Origin: Sphingobium scionense
GTDB lineage: Bacteria; Pseudomonadota; Alphaproteobacteria; Sphingomonadales; Sphingomonadaceae
Direction: 5' to 3'
NCBI RefSeq assembly: GCF_014197035.1
Contig: NZ_JACIEU010000010.1
Location: forward strand, 62,001-126,000
Length of the DNA stretch: 64,000 nucleotides
The translations under genes were made by a program, and so were the position numbers. The notes below the pieces were generated by a model. That model was not told the origin of the DNA and did no database searches. It saw only the letters and a program-made list of their open reading frames with translations. Shown one piece after another: positions 1 to 9,269 of the stretch. Numbering within the stretch: position 1 is the first letter of the stretch; every line of letters starts with the position of its first letter.

Positions 1-652
1 TGTCGCCGTCCGGGAAGGTCCAGCGCTGGAGTATCTGGCGGTCGTCGGCGACCAGTTCGGCGATCGGGCCGAGCAGGTGGCGCAGCAGATAGAGCGCATG
101 GCTGCCATTGTTGCGCACCGCCGACACACCCTGCCCGGCCTGCGCAAACCAGTTATAGGGGAAGAGCTTGTTGGGCTGGTTGAACAGCGAGATGTTGAAA
201 TGGCAGGTGCCGCCGAGCGGCGCGCCGATATGGCCGTCGTCCAGCATCGCCTTCATCTGCCGCAGGGCGGGCAGATATTGCGAGAAGGCGTCGACTACGC
301 CGATGCTGCTGCTATCGCGCCAGGCCGTGTCGATCGCCTTCGCCCCGGTCCAGTCGGGCGCATGAGGGCTGGCATTATAGACATGCTTGCCATGGGCGAG
401 CGCGGCCAGCACCATCGGCAGGCGGACGCTGGGCCGGGTGCCGAGGTCGACAATGTCGATGTCGGGATCGGCGCACATTTCCTCCGCATTCCAGAAGGCG
501 CGCGGCAGGCCGAGGCGCTGCTGCGCGGCGCGGGCCGTCTCCTCGCGCGCGGTGCAGATCGCCGTCACCTCGACGCCGGGAATGGCGCGCCAGGCAGGCA
601 GATGCGCGAAGGCGCCCCAGGCGGCGCTGACGATGCCGACGCGCAGTGCCAT
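1..652 (-). CDS. Gfo/Idh/MocA family oxidoreductase, 3' part beyond window edge
   Basis: NAD(P)-dependent oxidoreductase of the Gfo/Idh/MocA type, which usually oxidises or reduces sugar-like, inositol-like or other hydroxylated substrates. About 217 residues are visible. The N-terminus reads MALRVGIVSAAWGAFAHLPA and is followed by the family pattern of a Rossmann fold, a segment ending DIVDLGTRP and a later HGKHVYNASPHAP stretch, where the family normally has an EKP-like motif. That EKP lysine appears replaced. The ATG lies one base after the stop of the lipoyl-domain gene, so translation is probably coupled. The gene continues past position 1. Family call is secure enough; the substrate is unknown. 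Confidence 0.8.
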   Translation of the reverse strand, partial: MALRVGIVSAAWGAFAHLPAWRAIPGVEVTAICTAREETARAAQQRLGLPRAFWNAEEMCADPDIDIVDLGTRPSVRLPMVLAALAHGKHVYNASPHAPDWTGAKAIDTAWRDSSSIGVVDAFSQYLPALRQMKAMLDDGHIGAPLGGTCHFNISLFNQPNKLFPYNWFAQAGQGVSAVRNNGSHALYLLRHLLGPIAELVADDRQILQRWTFPDGD

Positions 653-653
653 C

Positions 654-884
654 TTATTCGATCGTGCCCAGAACGGTGCCGACCTCATAGGTTTCGCCGG
701 GCTGGGCGATGATGCGCAGCGTGCCGCTGGCCGGGGCCTCGACCTCGTTCGCCGACTTGTCGGCTTCCAGCAGATAGAGCGGCTGGCCTTCGGAAACGGC
801 GGCGCCATCCTCGACCAGCCATTCGGCGATCTGCGCCTCGGTCATGGAAAAGCCGATCTTGGGCAGCAGGATGTCGGTGGCCAT
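654..884 (-). CDS. Free-standing lipoyl/biotinyl-attachment domain protein (76 aa)
   Basis: A single lipoyl-type beta-barrel domain with nothing else attached. The sequence begins MATDILLPKIGFSM and carries the modification hairpin EADKSANEV, placing the lysine to be lipoylated (or biotinylated) at about residue 43. In 2-oxoacid dehydrogenase complexes this domain is normally the N-terminus of a much longer E2 protein, so 76 residues is a stand-alone carrier. The start chosen has an AAGGGG ribosome site eight bases upstream; a longer in-frame start at 974 adds 30 unlike residues and lacks one. It is the sixth gene of the leftward operon, immediately before the Gfo/Idh/MocA gene. The partner enzyme could lie left of the window. 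Confidence 0.85.
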   Translation of the reverse strand: MATDILLPKIGFSMTEAQIAEWLVEDGAAVSEGQPLYLLEADKSANEVEAPASGTLRIIAQPGETYEVGTVLGTIE

Positions 885-1001
885 GTTGTGTCCCCTTCTA
901 AGCGGAAATATCTTTCCTCCTGCTATCGCGCCTTTGGCGGCGGACAATGCGCAAAAGCGGCCCGCCGCCGCCATATCACCGGCGCGATAGAAGGGCGGGC
1001 A

Positions 1002-1655
1002 TCAATAGCCGCGCGTGTCGGTCCAATTATCCGCTTCGCCCGGCTTGTAGGTCTTGCCCGGCGTCTTGCCCGATCCGGTTTTGAGGTCAAAGCCGATCGG
1101 GTCGGCACCACCCTCGATACCGACGCCGAAGGAGGAAAGCGCCCAGCTGGTCATGACATAATGGCCGATCGAAAAGACCAGATCCATCTTCTGCCGCGTG
1201 TCGAAATGGGCGCCCAGCCCCTCCCAGCTGGCGTCGCTGATCTTGCCATCCTCGATCAGTTCGTCGACCGAGCGCAGCACCAGCGCATCTTGCTCCGCCC
1301 AGTCGCCGCCTTCGGGGAAGTCACGGATCGCGCCAATCTCTTCCAGAGTGATGCCGGCGTTGAGCGCATAGCCGACATGATTATGCCACTCATAGGCCGA
1401 GTTCACCCGCCAGGCGACGCGCAGGATCAGCAGTTCCAGCGCACGCGTCGACAGGCTGTTCGCCATCAGCAGATGCTTGCCCCAGATATTATAGACCTTC
1501 CCCAGCGGCGGATGGTTGGCCATCACCATCATGACATTGGTCTTGGACCCTTCCTCCCAGGCATTGGGCTCGCCCCAGAAGGCGAACACCTCACGCGCGT
1601 CGTCGGTCCACTGGTCGCGCGGCAGATGGGAGATACGGGGGGTGATGTCGATCAT
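1002..1655 (-). CDS. Carboxymuconolactone decarboxylase family protein (AhpD-like)
   Basis: A 217-residue protein of the carboxymuconolactone decarboxylase/AhpD fold. The typical core is visible: NSLSTRALELLILRVAWR followed by the segment YEWHNHVGYALNAGIT and a later LVFSIGHYVMTSW. The classic AhpD CxxC pair is absent; the position holds an EWHNHV segment, as in the larger non-peroxidase branch that is frequent in sphingomonad and actinobacterial catabolic clusters. The exact reaction of that branch is not established. It lies 22 bp downstream of the DUF1330 gene in the same operon, followed by a 117-bp gap before the lipoyl-domain gene. Confidence 0.85.
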   Translation of the reverse strand: MIDITPRISHLPRDQWTDDAREVFAFWGEPNAWEEGSKTNVMMVMANHPPLGKVYNIWGKHLLMANSLSTRALELLILRVAWRVNSAYEWHNHVGYALNAGITLEEIGAIRDFPEGGDWAEQDALVLRSVDELIEDGKISDASWEGLGAHFDTRQKMDLVFSIGHYVMTSWALSSFGVGIEGGADPIGFDLKTGSGKTPGKTYKPGEADNWTDTRGY

Positions 1656-1677
1656 GATGCGTCCTCAGTGGAGAATC

Positions 1678-1980
1678 TCAAAGTCCCTCGACCAGCAGCA
1701 CGCGATAGGGCGCTGCCTTCATCCGATAAGGCAAGGCCGCCTGATATTCGGGGCTGTCATACCAGGCGCGGGCCTTGGCGGCGTCGGGAAATTCCAGGAT
1801 GATCGCGCCGTCCGCACCTTCGCCCTCCAGCAATTGCTGCGCGCCATAAACGGCAAGCGGGCGGATGCCGTAATGGGCGACGAAGGTCGCCGCATTGGCG
1901 CGGTTCATCGCGCTATAGGCATCCATCGCCGCCTGATCGGCGATCGGGCCTTCGCGGGTGACGATCATATAAGCGGGCAT
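1678..1980 (-). CDS. DUF1330 family protein
   Basis: A 100-residue ferredoxin-like alpha/beta-barrel protein of the DUF1330 family. It opens MPAYMIVTREGPIADQAAMDAY and contains the typical GADGAIILEFPDAAKARAWYDSPEYQ region ending in a short strand. DUF1330 proteins are related in fold to small dimeric monooxygenase-like and muconolactone-isomerase-like domains, and are often found in degradation operons, but no general activity is known. It begins 17 bp after the MFS gene stop and precedes the carboxymuconolactone-decarboxylase-like gene, so it is surely co-transcribed with them. Confidence 0.85.
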   Translation of the reverse strand: MPAYMIVTREGPIADQAAMDAYSAMNRANAATFVAHYGIRPLAVYGAQQLLEGEGADGAIILEFPDAAKARAWYDSPEYQAALPYRMKAAPYRVLLVEGL

Positions 1981-1997
1981 GAATTGTGCTCCTCGCG

Positions 1998-3347
1998 TCA
2001 GTGAATGGCGGCTGGCATTGCAGCCCCACCCCAGCCGCCGATGGCGGCAAAATCCTTGCGGCAGCTGCGGCTGGCGAGCCAGGCGAGGATGGTGCTGGGA
2101 ATGCCGACCAGCAGCGCCCAGCGCATCGCCATGCCCAGCGAATCCTCGCCATAGACCGGGCGCAGCGCATCGCTGAGCGCGCCCACCAGCACCGGCCCGC
2201 CACCCAGGCCAATGACCTGGATCGACACCATCAGCACCGCGATCGCGGTAGCGCGCGAGCGCGAGGGCACCAGCCCCGCCACCACCGCCATCAGTGGCGC
2301 GGCGGAGAGGCCGCCCAGCAGCATGTTGAGGCCATAGAGCGGGAAGACGCGCTCACCCGGCCCGGTCAGGATCATCCAACCGATCGCGGTGGCGCAGGCG
2401 CCCGACAGCATCAATATCCAGACATACCAACGCAGGTCGCGCCGCCCGAGATAGTCGGCCAGCGGTCCGCCCAGCGTATGGCCGATCGCCGAGCCGAAGA
2501 AGAGCGCGCCGCCCATCTGCAACCCGGCCTGGCTGGCCGGCATGCCGTGGGTCCGCTCCATGAAGGCCGGCGCCCAGCTGATGAAGCCCATGGTCAGCAA
2601 CGCATTGAGCGAGGCGGCGGCAATCAGCGGCGGCAGGGTGCGGATCGCCAGCAATTCGCGCGCGGTCTGCAGGAAGGGCACGGGCCGCGCCTGTTCGGCC
2701 GAGGCACCGTCAGCCAGGCCCGATCGACTGTCCCGCAAGGTGAACCAGACGATCGGCGCCAAGATGAAACCGGGAATGGAGGCGAAGATCAGCGTCTCGC
2801 GCCAGCCATAGGCCTGCACCGCCCAGCCGCCGACCGCCGGGCCGAGAAAGGTGCCGAGCGAAGCGCCGAGCAGGAAGATGGATAAAGCGGTCGCGCGCTG
2901 ACGGATCGGGAAAAGATCGGCGATCCAGGCCTGGGACGGCGGGGTGAAGCCGCCTTCGCCAAGGCCGATGCCGGCCCGGCCGATCAGCAATATCCAGAAG
3001 CTCTTCGCCAGGCCGCAGACGATGACGGCGGCGCTCCACACGGTGGCGGCGATGGCGACGATCTTGCGCTTCGACCAGCCATCGGCCAGCCGCGCCAGCG
3101 GGATGATGGCAAGGATATAGACGATCGCGATGATCATGTCCTTGGCCATGCCGATCGCCGCGTCGGACAGGCCCAGTTCGTGGCGGATCGGCTCGACCAT
3201 CACCACCATCAGATAGCGTTCGCCCTGGACCGAGGCCGACACCAGCACCATCAGGAAAAGGAAATAGGCGCGATAGGCCATGGAGGGCAGCGCTTCGGGC
3301 GGCGTGACGGCGGAAGCCGTGTCGAAATGCGGGTCGCTGTCTGCCAT
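1998..3347 (-). CDS. MFS transporter (spinster-like)
   Basis: An approximately 449-residue major facilitator with about twelve predicted membrane spans. The MFS loop 2-3 signature is seen as PLARLADGWSKRKIV, and the fifth helix carries GLGEGGFTPPSQAWIADLFPIRQRA, typical of the spinster/hexuronate-like branch. The start at 3347 (MADSDPHF) has AGGTGAGGA just upstream; an in-frame start at 3452 would add 35 low-quality residues. It sits between the LuxC-like gene (160-bp gap) and DUF1330 (17 bp). In this context it probably imports the substrate of the operon or exports a product. Confidence 0.88.
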   Translation of the reverse strand: MADSDPHFDTASAVTPPEALPSMAYRAYFLFLMVLVSASVQGERYLMVVMVEPIRHELGLSDAAIGMAKDMIIAIVYILAIIPLARLADGWSKRKIVAIAATVWSAAVIVCGLAKSFWILLIGRAGIGLGEGGFTPPSQAWIADLFPIRQRATALSIFLLGASLGTFLGPAVGGWAVQAYGWRETLIFASIPGFILAPIVWFTLRDSRSGLADGASAEQARPVPFLQTARELLAIRTLPPLIAAASLNALLTMGFISWAPAFMERTHGMPASQAGLQMGGALFFGSAIGHTLGGPLADYLGRRDLRWYVWILMLSGACATAIGWMILTGPGERVFPLYGLNMLLGGLSAAPLMAVVAGLVPSRSRATAIAVLMVSIQVIGLGGGPVLVGALSDALRPVYGEDSLGMAMRWALLVGIPSTILAWLASRSCRKDFAAIGGWGGAAMPAAIH

Positions 3348-3507
3348 GCGCTTGTCCTCACCTGTTGCGGCGCGGTCGTGGCGCGCGACGATCATGCGGC
3401 TGGGGCCGTCTTGTCCGGGCAGGATTTGAAACCGGTTCGGCGCGGGAGGCAATGCAGGCGGGAAAGGATCGCTTGCGCGATGGTCCCTCCCCGCCCACGA
3501 AGGAGGA

Positions 3508-4926
3508 TCAGGCGTCCTCGTCGCTCATCCAGTGGACGAAGCGCTGGAGCGGCAGCATGCCGTCATGGGCGCCGCCCATCACATGCTTGGCCGCGCCGCC
3601 CAGCCGCACCACCCGCTGCGCGCCGGCGCTGGCGAGGCGGTCGCGCAACGCGAACTTGGCGGCGGGCGGATAGATGCCGATCGTCTGGGTCGCGACATTC
3701 ACATGGCGGACCGCGTCGTCGAGCGAAGCGACATGGACGACATTGGCGGTCTTGTTGCTCGGGTGGAAATCCACTGGCTCGTCGGTCAGGATCACCAGGC
3801 CCCGGCCATCGGGCTTGCCCCAGACCTTGGTGTCGTCCCCCATCAGGGTCAGCATCTCGATCTCGTCGCGCACCTCGACGGGCAGCGGATGCGCCAGAGC
3901 CGACGTCGTTTCGCGATCAAGGCCAAGCTTCTCCTGCAACTTCGCGCAAAAGACCTCTACCCCGGCCCGGTCGCCCTCGACGAAGATGAAGCGGCTGGCG
4001 AGGCAGGCTTCCTGGTTCATCGTCGCGACGTCGGTGGCGGCGGCATCGGCGACCTCGTCGATGACGGCTGGGTCGAACCCTTCCGGCCCGATCATCGAGA
4101 TCGACGTCTTGGGATCGAACGACACCATCTGGATGCCGGGGCCGAGATATTTGATGACATTCTTGATCGCGTCGCCGCCGCCCCAGGCAACGATCTTGTC
4201 GAAATATTGCGGGCGATAGAGCGTCCCTTCGATCCGCTCGTCGCCGCCGCGCCAATAGACCGCCGACATCGACCGGACGACCGGATGATTAGGATCGACA
4301 TCGGCCATGGTGCGCAGCATCGCGACGCAGGTGAACGGGTCGCTCGACGGCATCTTGAAGACGTTGACCGCCTTCACCAGCGCGCCCTGCGCGATCGAGG
4401 AGATACAGCCGGTGGGCGAATTTCCTGCCAGCATATGCACCATGCGCGGCGGAAAGGCGCGCAGCGCGCCGCGATTGCCGTGCATATCGGTGCGTTCGAC
4501 CCAGCGGTCGAGCGCGGCGGGATTAAGGAAGCTCGATTCGATGCTGCAACGCAGCCCCTCGGGCGTCAGGAAATGCTTGGCCCGGCGGAACAGATTTTCC
4601 ACCACCCGGCGCGGCAGCGGATTGACCTTGACCGTATGCTCCAGTGCCGCCTGCAGATAGGGATTGGTCTCGAAATCCATCCGCTGCCCGGCCTCGACCA
4701 GGAAGTCGATGATCTCGCTGACCGGCACGTCAAGCAGCGGCGGCAGTTCGGATCGCGGCGCGACCAGCGCGTTCAAGTCGATCTGCGGTGTCGCGAAATC
4801 GACGCCCAGGTCGCGCGAGCGATGGCGCACCGCCCCGCCCTCGACCAGTGTGCCGCGCACGAAATGATCGACGCGGATCGGTTCGGCTGCCGTTTCAACC
4901 GGCGCCATCTGTTCAAGCACGCTCAT
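3508..4926 (-). CDS. LuxC-family acyl-CoA/acyl reductase
   Basis: A 472-residue protein of the LuxC family, the fatty acid reductase subunit that in luminous bacteria accepts an acyl group on a cysteine and reduces it with NADPH to an aldehyde. Visible landmarks are HMLAGNSPTGCISS (about 164-177, the aldehyde-dehydrogenase-like nucleotide region) and MNQEACLASR, which puts the candidate acyl cysteine at about residue 308. Its ATG overlaps the stop of the upstream LuxE-like gene by four bases, so the two are translationally coupled. There is no luciferase (luxAB) or luxD in the window. The natural acyl substrate is unknown and need not be a long-chain fatty acid. Confidence 0.85.
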   Translation of the reverse strand: MSVLEQMAPVETAAEPIRVDHFVRGTLVEGGAVRHRSRDLGVDFATPQIDLNALVAPRSELPPLLDVPVSEIIDFLVEAGQRMDFETNPYLQAALEHTVKVNPLPRRVVENLFRRAKHFLTPEGLRCSIESSFLNPAALDRWVERTDMHGNRGALRAFPPRMVHMLAGNSPTGCISSIAQGALVKAVNVFKMPSSDPFTCVAMLRTMADVDPNHPVVRSMSAVYWRGGDERIEGTLYRPQYFDKIVAWGGGDAIKNVIKYLGPGIQMVSFDPKTSISMIGPEGFDPAVIDEVADAAATDVATMNQEACLASRFIFVEGDRAGVEVFCAKLQEKLGLDRETTSALAHPLPVEVRDEIEMLTLMGDDTKVWGKPDGRGLVILTDEPVDFHPSNKTANVVHVASLDDAVRHVNVATQTIGIYPPAAKFALRDRLASAGAQRVVRLGGAAKHVMGGAHDGMLPLQRFVHWMSDEDA

Positions 4927-6275
4927 GCTACACCTCGCACATAGGCATCGACGGTGCCCGCGCAGCCGATCTTGTCGTCGCCGTCCAGATCGGCATAGCG
5001 GGCAATGTTGTCGCGAATGGATGGCCCGCTATTGCCGCAGGCACAGGGACTGTAGTCGACCGATATCCGGTCGCCGGTGATGACCCCGCCCCAGCGGCCG
5101 TCGAGCGACAGGTCGAAGAAGGCGGCCCGCCCCTCGACCTCGCCGTCATGGGCGTGGTCGATCAGCGCGTCGCCGTCCTTGTCCAGGATCATCGGCACGA
5201 TCCAGGGTGGCACATGATAACGCCCGCCCTCGCGGCATTTGGGCATGCCGCTATTGAGTTCCTGCATCGAATAATTCTGGAAATGCCGGCCTTCGGGGAT
5301 GTTGAAGGTTTCATGCACGAACTGCTGATAATCGTCCGGCAGTTGCGCGCGCTTGAGCCCGCCGCCGATATAGATGCAGTTGTCCGGGTTGAAATCCTTG
5401 GCCGAATAGCCGCGCTCCCGCACCGCCTTGGCGACATGGTAGAGCGCGTTCCACATGCCCGCGATATAGAGTTTGTCGGCGCGATGCTCGATCATCGCAT
5501 CGGCGGCGATATGGACGGCGGCGTCCATCGCCTCCTGCCGGAAGCGGGACGTTTCCTCGAACTCGGCAATGTCGCCGGGCAGCGCGCTGCCGTCCGCCAT
5601 CGCCTTGCGCAGCACCACCATGCGGGTCAGCGACCCGACGGTGATCGGCGGCACGGGGTATTGGAACATCCCCTTGGCGGGATCGCCAAAGGCCTCGCGC
5701 TGGGCCTCGCCGATAATCTCGTTCTTGGGCACCTTGGCAACCGGGGCCAGCCCCATGATGCGGCGGTCCTGCGCCGGCTGCACGCCCGATCCCCAGGCGA
5801 AGACATTGACGGTATCGACCTTCGACCAGTCCATGTCCGCTTGCGATGCGATCAGCATCGCCGACTTGCCGGTGGTGCCGCTGGAGCAGGAGACATAATG
5901 GCCGGCCGCCTGCAGCCGGGCGATCCAGTCATCGACATCGGTGATGCCATCCAGATCGATGTCGGTCACGGGATGAGCGGAAATGGTGTTGAGCCACTGG
6001 GTCAGCTTGTCCCAGCGCTGCTGTATCAGCCAGTTTTCGGGATAGCTCTTGTAGGCCGTATGCGGGAACAGCAACCTCACCGCGTCGTCGAGCGAGGTCA
6101 CCTCGCTGATCCCTGCTTCCCGCGCGCGATGGCCGAGCAGGCGGATGCCGTCCTTCTTTTCCTGGAACCGCTCGTTCAGCGCCGCGATCTGCGCGTCGCG
6201 CAATTCGGCGTGGGGAATGTTGAATCGATAGTCCGAACTGACCAGTCCGGTGAGGCGATCGGCCTGCGCGCCCAT
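4923..6275 (-). CDS. LuxE-like acyl-protein synthetase / acyl-adenylating enzyme
   Basis: A 450-residue adenylate-forming enzyme of the LuxE/PaaK-like branch. It would activate a carboxylate with ATP and pass the acyl group to the LuxC-like partner (or to CoA). The phosphate-binding motif SCSSGTTGKSAM is at about residue 137-148, and a C-terminal DYSPCACGNSGPSI segment resembles the metal or acyl-binding cysteine region of phenylacetate-CoA-ligase-like enzymes. The start at 6275 (MGAQADRL) has AAGGAG seven bases upstream; the longer start at 6347 would fall across the divergent operator. First gene of the leftward operon, divergent from TetR. LuxE against another PaaK-like ligase is the main uncertainty. 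Confidence 0.78.
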   Translation of the reverse strand: MGAQADRLTGLVSSDYRFNIPHAELRDAQIAALNERFQEKKDGIRLLGHRAREAGISEVTSLDDAVRLLFPHTAYKSYPENWLIQQRWDKLTQWLNTISAHPVTDIDLDGITDVDDWIARLQAAGHYVSCSSGTTGKSAMLIASQADMDWSKVDTVNVFAWGSGVQPAQDRRIMGLAPVAKVPKNEIIGEAQREAFGDPAKGMFQYPVPPITVGSLTRMVVLRKAMADGSALPGDIAEFEETSRFRQEAMDAAVHIAADAMIEHRADKLYIAGMWNALYHVAKAVRERGYSAKDFNPDNCIYIGGGLKRAQLPDDYQQFVHETFNIPEGRHFQNYSMQELNSGMPKCREGGRYHVPPWIVPMILDKDGDALIDHAHDGEVEGRAAFFDLSLDGRWGGVITGDRISVDYSPCACGNSGPSIRDNIARYADLDGDDKIGCAGTVDAYVRGVA

Positions 6276-6322
6276 ATCCTGCTCCTTGCCCTTGTGGCTC
6301 CGGTGCATTAATAGCACCTGAC

Positions 6323-6345
6323 GCGTATCATTATGCATGATTCGC
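6323..6345. promoter_or_regulatory. Inverted-repeat operator candidate between LuxE-like and tetR genes
   Basis: Arms GCGTATCAT (6323-6331) and ATGATTCGC (6337-6345) match as an inverted repeat at 8 of 9 positions around a 5-bp centre. It is the only good palindrome in the divergent intergenic space and its size fits a TetR-family dimer. The ATG at 6333 lies inside it, which argues that tetR starts further right. Confidence 0.6.
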
Positions 6346-6365
6346 AAAAGGCAGCAAGGGCCATA

Positions 6366-7031
6366 ATGATGCTGGTCATGGACACACCGATTTCAGACCC
6401 CCGACCCGCCGCCGGGCGCCCGACCCGTGAGCAGGCCCAGGCGCGCCAGGCCGCAATGCTCGACGCGGCGCTCGACATGTTCCTCGACAAGGGGTTCGAG
6501 CTGACGACGATGGAGGCGGTGGCGGCCGCCGTCGGCATGACCAAGCGCACCATTTATGCCCGCTATCCCGACAAGGCGGCGCTGTTCATGGCGGCGGTCG
6601 GCCGGGCGATCGACCGCACCGCCACGCCGCGCGCCGCGCTGGAGGAAATTGCCGGCGACGATCTGGAAACCATATTGGTCGCGATCGCCCGGCTGCGCAT
6701 CGCCGACCTGTCGACGCCCGAGGGCGTTCGGCTGCGGCGGATCATCACCACCGAATCCTATCGTTTCCCCGACCTGCTGATGCTGTCCTACAGCCAGGGC
6801 GCGCAGCCGCTGCACGATCATCTGGCCGACCTGCTGCGCCGGCATGATAGCGCCGGGGCGATTTGCGTGGACCGGCCGGACATGGCAGCCAGCCTGTTCA
6901 TGACGATGGTGCTGGGCGGCCCGATCCGGCTGGTGGGCTCCCCCCAACCGATGAGCGCCGCCGAGGTGGATGACTGGGTGCGGGCCGCCGTGCGCCTGTT
7001 CCTGAACGGCATAAGGACCAGATCGGACTAG
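6366..7031 (+). CDS. TetR family transcriptional regulator
   Basis: A repressor of about 221 residues. The N-terminal helix-turn-helix is clear: ALDMFLDKGFELTTMEAVAAAVGMTKRTIYARYPDKAALF. The C-terminal ligand domain is not diagnostic, though it ends with a WVRAAVRLFLNG helix common in the family. The start was placed at 6366 (MMLVMD), with AGCAAGGG upstream, since the earlier ATG at 6333 falls in the inverted repeat; 6369 or 6378 are also possible. It is divergent from the LuxE/LuxC operon and 50 bp upstream of an MFS-SDR pair, and probably controls both in response to a pathway acyl compound. Confidence 0.85.
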   Translation: MMLVMDTPISDPRPAAGRPTREQAQARQAAMLDAALDMFLDKGFELTTMEAVAAAVGMTKRTIYARYPDKAALFMAAVGRAIDRTATPRAALEEIAGDDLETILVAIARLRIADLSTPEGVRLRRIITTESYRFPDLLMLSYSQGAQPLHDHLADLLRRHDSAGAICVDRPDMAASLFMTMVLGGPIRLVGSPQPMSAAEVDDWVRAAVRLFLNGIRTRSD

Positions 7032-7081
7032 CAACTCGGACCACCCGCAAGAGGGGGCCGGTACCAGATGAGGAGAGGGAT

Positions 7082-8304
7082 ATGGGATCGGCCTATTGGG
7101 GCGAGTTGCGGACGCATTGGCGCCCCCTGCTTGCCGCGACGATGGGACTGGGCTTCGGCATCGGCCTGTCGGCCTATACGATGAGCCTGTTTGCGCCGAA
7201 GATGATCGGCGAGTTCGGCTGGGAGAAATCGCAATTCGCGCTGCTCGGCAGTTTCGGCATGCTGATGCTGATCATGCAGCCGATCACCGGGCGGCTGACC
7301 GACCGGTTCGGGGTGCGCGCCGTCTCCGCCGTCGGCGTGCTGGCCGGGCCGATCGCCTATCTGGGCTTCGCCTTCCAGCCCGGCAGCATTCGCGCCTTCT
7401 TCGCCGTCGCCGTGCTGCAGATCATCCTTGGCACGCTCACCACTTCGCCGGTCTATACCCGTATCGTCGCCGAACGGTTCGAGCGGGCACGCGGCCTTGC
7501 CTTCTCGATCGTGATGACCGGCCCGCCGCTGGTCGGCGCGGTGATCGCCCCGCTGCTCGGCGGCTTCATCGAGAGCCAGGGCTGGCGCAACGGCTATCTG
7601 CTGATGGGCGGCGTCACCCTGGTCTTCGGCCTGATCGCGGTGCTGCTGACGCCGGCGCATGTCGGCATCCATCCGCATGACGAGGCGGAGGAATCCGATG
7701 CGTCGGCACCGGTCGGCAGCCGCGTCATCTTTCGCAATCCCGCCTTCTGGGTGCTGATCGTCGGCATGGTGCTGGTCAATTTCCCGCAGGGACTCGCCTC
7801 CGCCCAGATGAAGCTGGTGCTGATGGACAGCGGCGCCGCGTCGCAGACCGCGACCTGGCTGATTTCCATCTATGCGATCGGCGTGCTGCTCGGCCGCTTC
7901 GCCTGCGGCCTGTCGCTCGACCGGATGCCGCCGCACCATGTCGCTGCGCTGGCGCTGGCGATGCCGGCGATCGGCATGGCGCTGATGGCCTCGCCGCTCG
8001 ATGCGACCATCGTCCTTGCCCTCTCCGTCGCGATGATGGGGCTGGCGCAGGGGGCGGAGGGCGACATCGCTGCCTATCTGGTCTCGCGCCGTTTTGGCCT
8101 GGGCGTGTTCAGCCTGGTCATGGGCTTTGTCGGCGCAGCGATCGCGGGCGGCGCGGCGCTGGGATCGCTGACGCTCAGCCTCACCTTGAGCATCTGGGGC
8201 AGCTATGCCCCGTTCCTGGCGCTGAGCGCCTGCGTCACCCTGGCCGGCGCCGCCCTGTTCCTGACCCTGGGGCGTCGCCCCCCCAATATGGAGCCCGTCT
8301 ACGC

Positions 8305-8308
<4 letters not shown>
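7082..8308 (+). CDS. MFS transporter (monocarboxylate/OFA-like)
   Basis: A 408-residue transporter with twelve predicted helices. The loop 2-3 motif is present as GRLTDRFGVRAV and the overall layout resembles the oxalate/formate and monocarboxylate porters of the MFS. The start has GAGGAGAGGG immediately upstream. It follows tetR by 50 bp and its stop overlaps the SDR start by four bases (ATGA), so it belongs to a tetR-MFS-SDR transcription unit. In the context of the locus an organic acid is the likely cargo, but nothing in the sequence specifies it. Confidence 0.87.
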
Positions 8309-9165
<857 letters not shown>

Positions 9166-9168
<3 letters not shown>

Positions 9169-9269
9169 AGCATCCTCCGATTAGGTTGAATCGGAGGATG
9201 CTCTAATTTCCTTTTGTTTGCCGCATTCTGCGAGTCGTCGGCTGTTCCAGCCGACTTCAGAATGCTCTA
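9166..9269. repeat. Two-hairpin dispersed repeat, copy 1
   Basis: A 104-bp element made of two hairpins. The first has a perfect 17-bp stem with arms 9166-9182 and 9189-9205 around a 6-nt loop. After a T-rich linker the second pairs GCATTCTG with CAGAATGC outside and GTCGGCT with AGCCGAC inside. Its two ends supply the TAG stop codons of the convergent genes on each side. A second copy, in the opposite orientation, lies at 46355-46458; the two match at about 98 of 104 positions. Confidence 0.9.

Noticed and set aside
387..1802. Plus-strand open frame of 471 codons across the left operon
   Set aside because: Antisense to four well-supported minus-strand genes; its protein is low in recognisable motifs and rich in arginine/alanine, as mirror frames in GC-rich DNA are.
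3532..4944. Plus-strand open frame of 470 codons opposite the LuxC-like gene
   Set aside because: Lies fully opposite the LuxC-like gene, which has clear family motifs and coupling to LuxE.
4788..6311. Plus-strand open frame of 507 codons opposite the LuxE-like gene
   Set aside because: Mirror frame; no domain seen, and the minus strand has SSGTTGKS.
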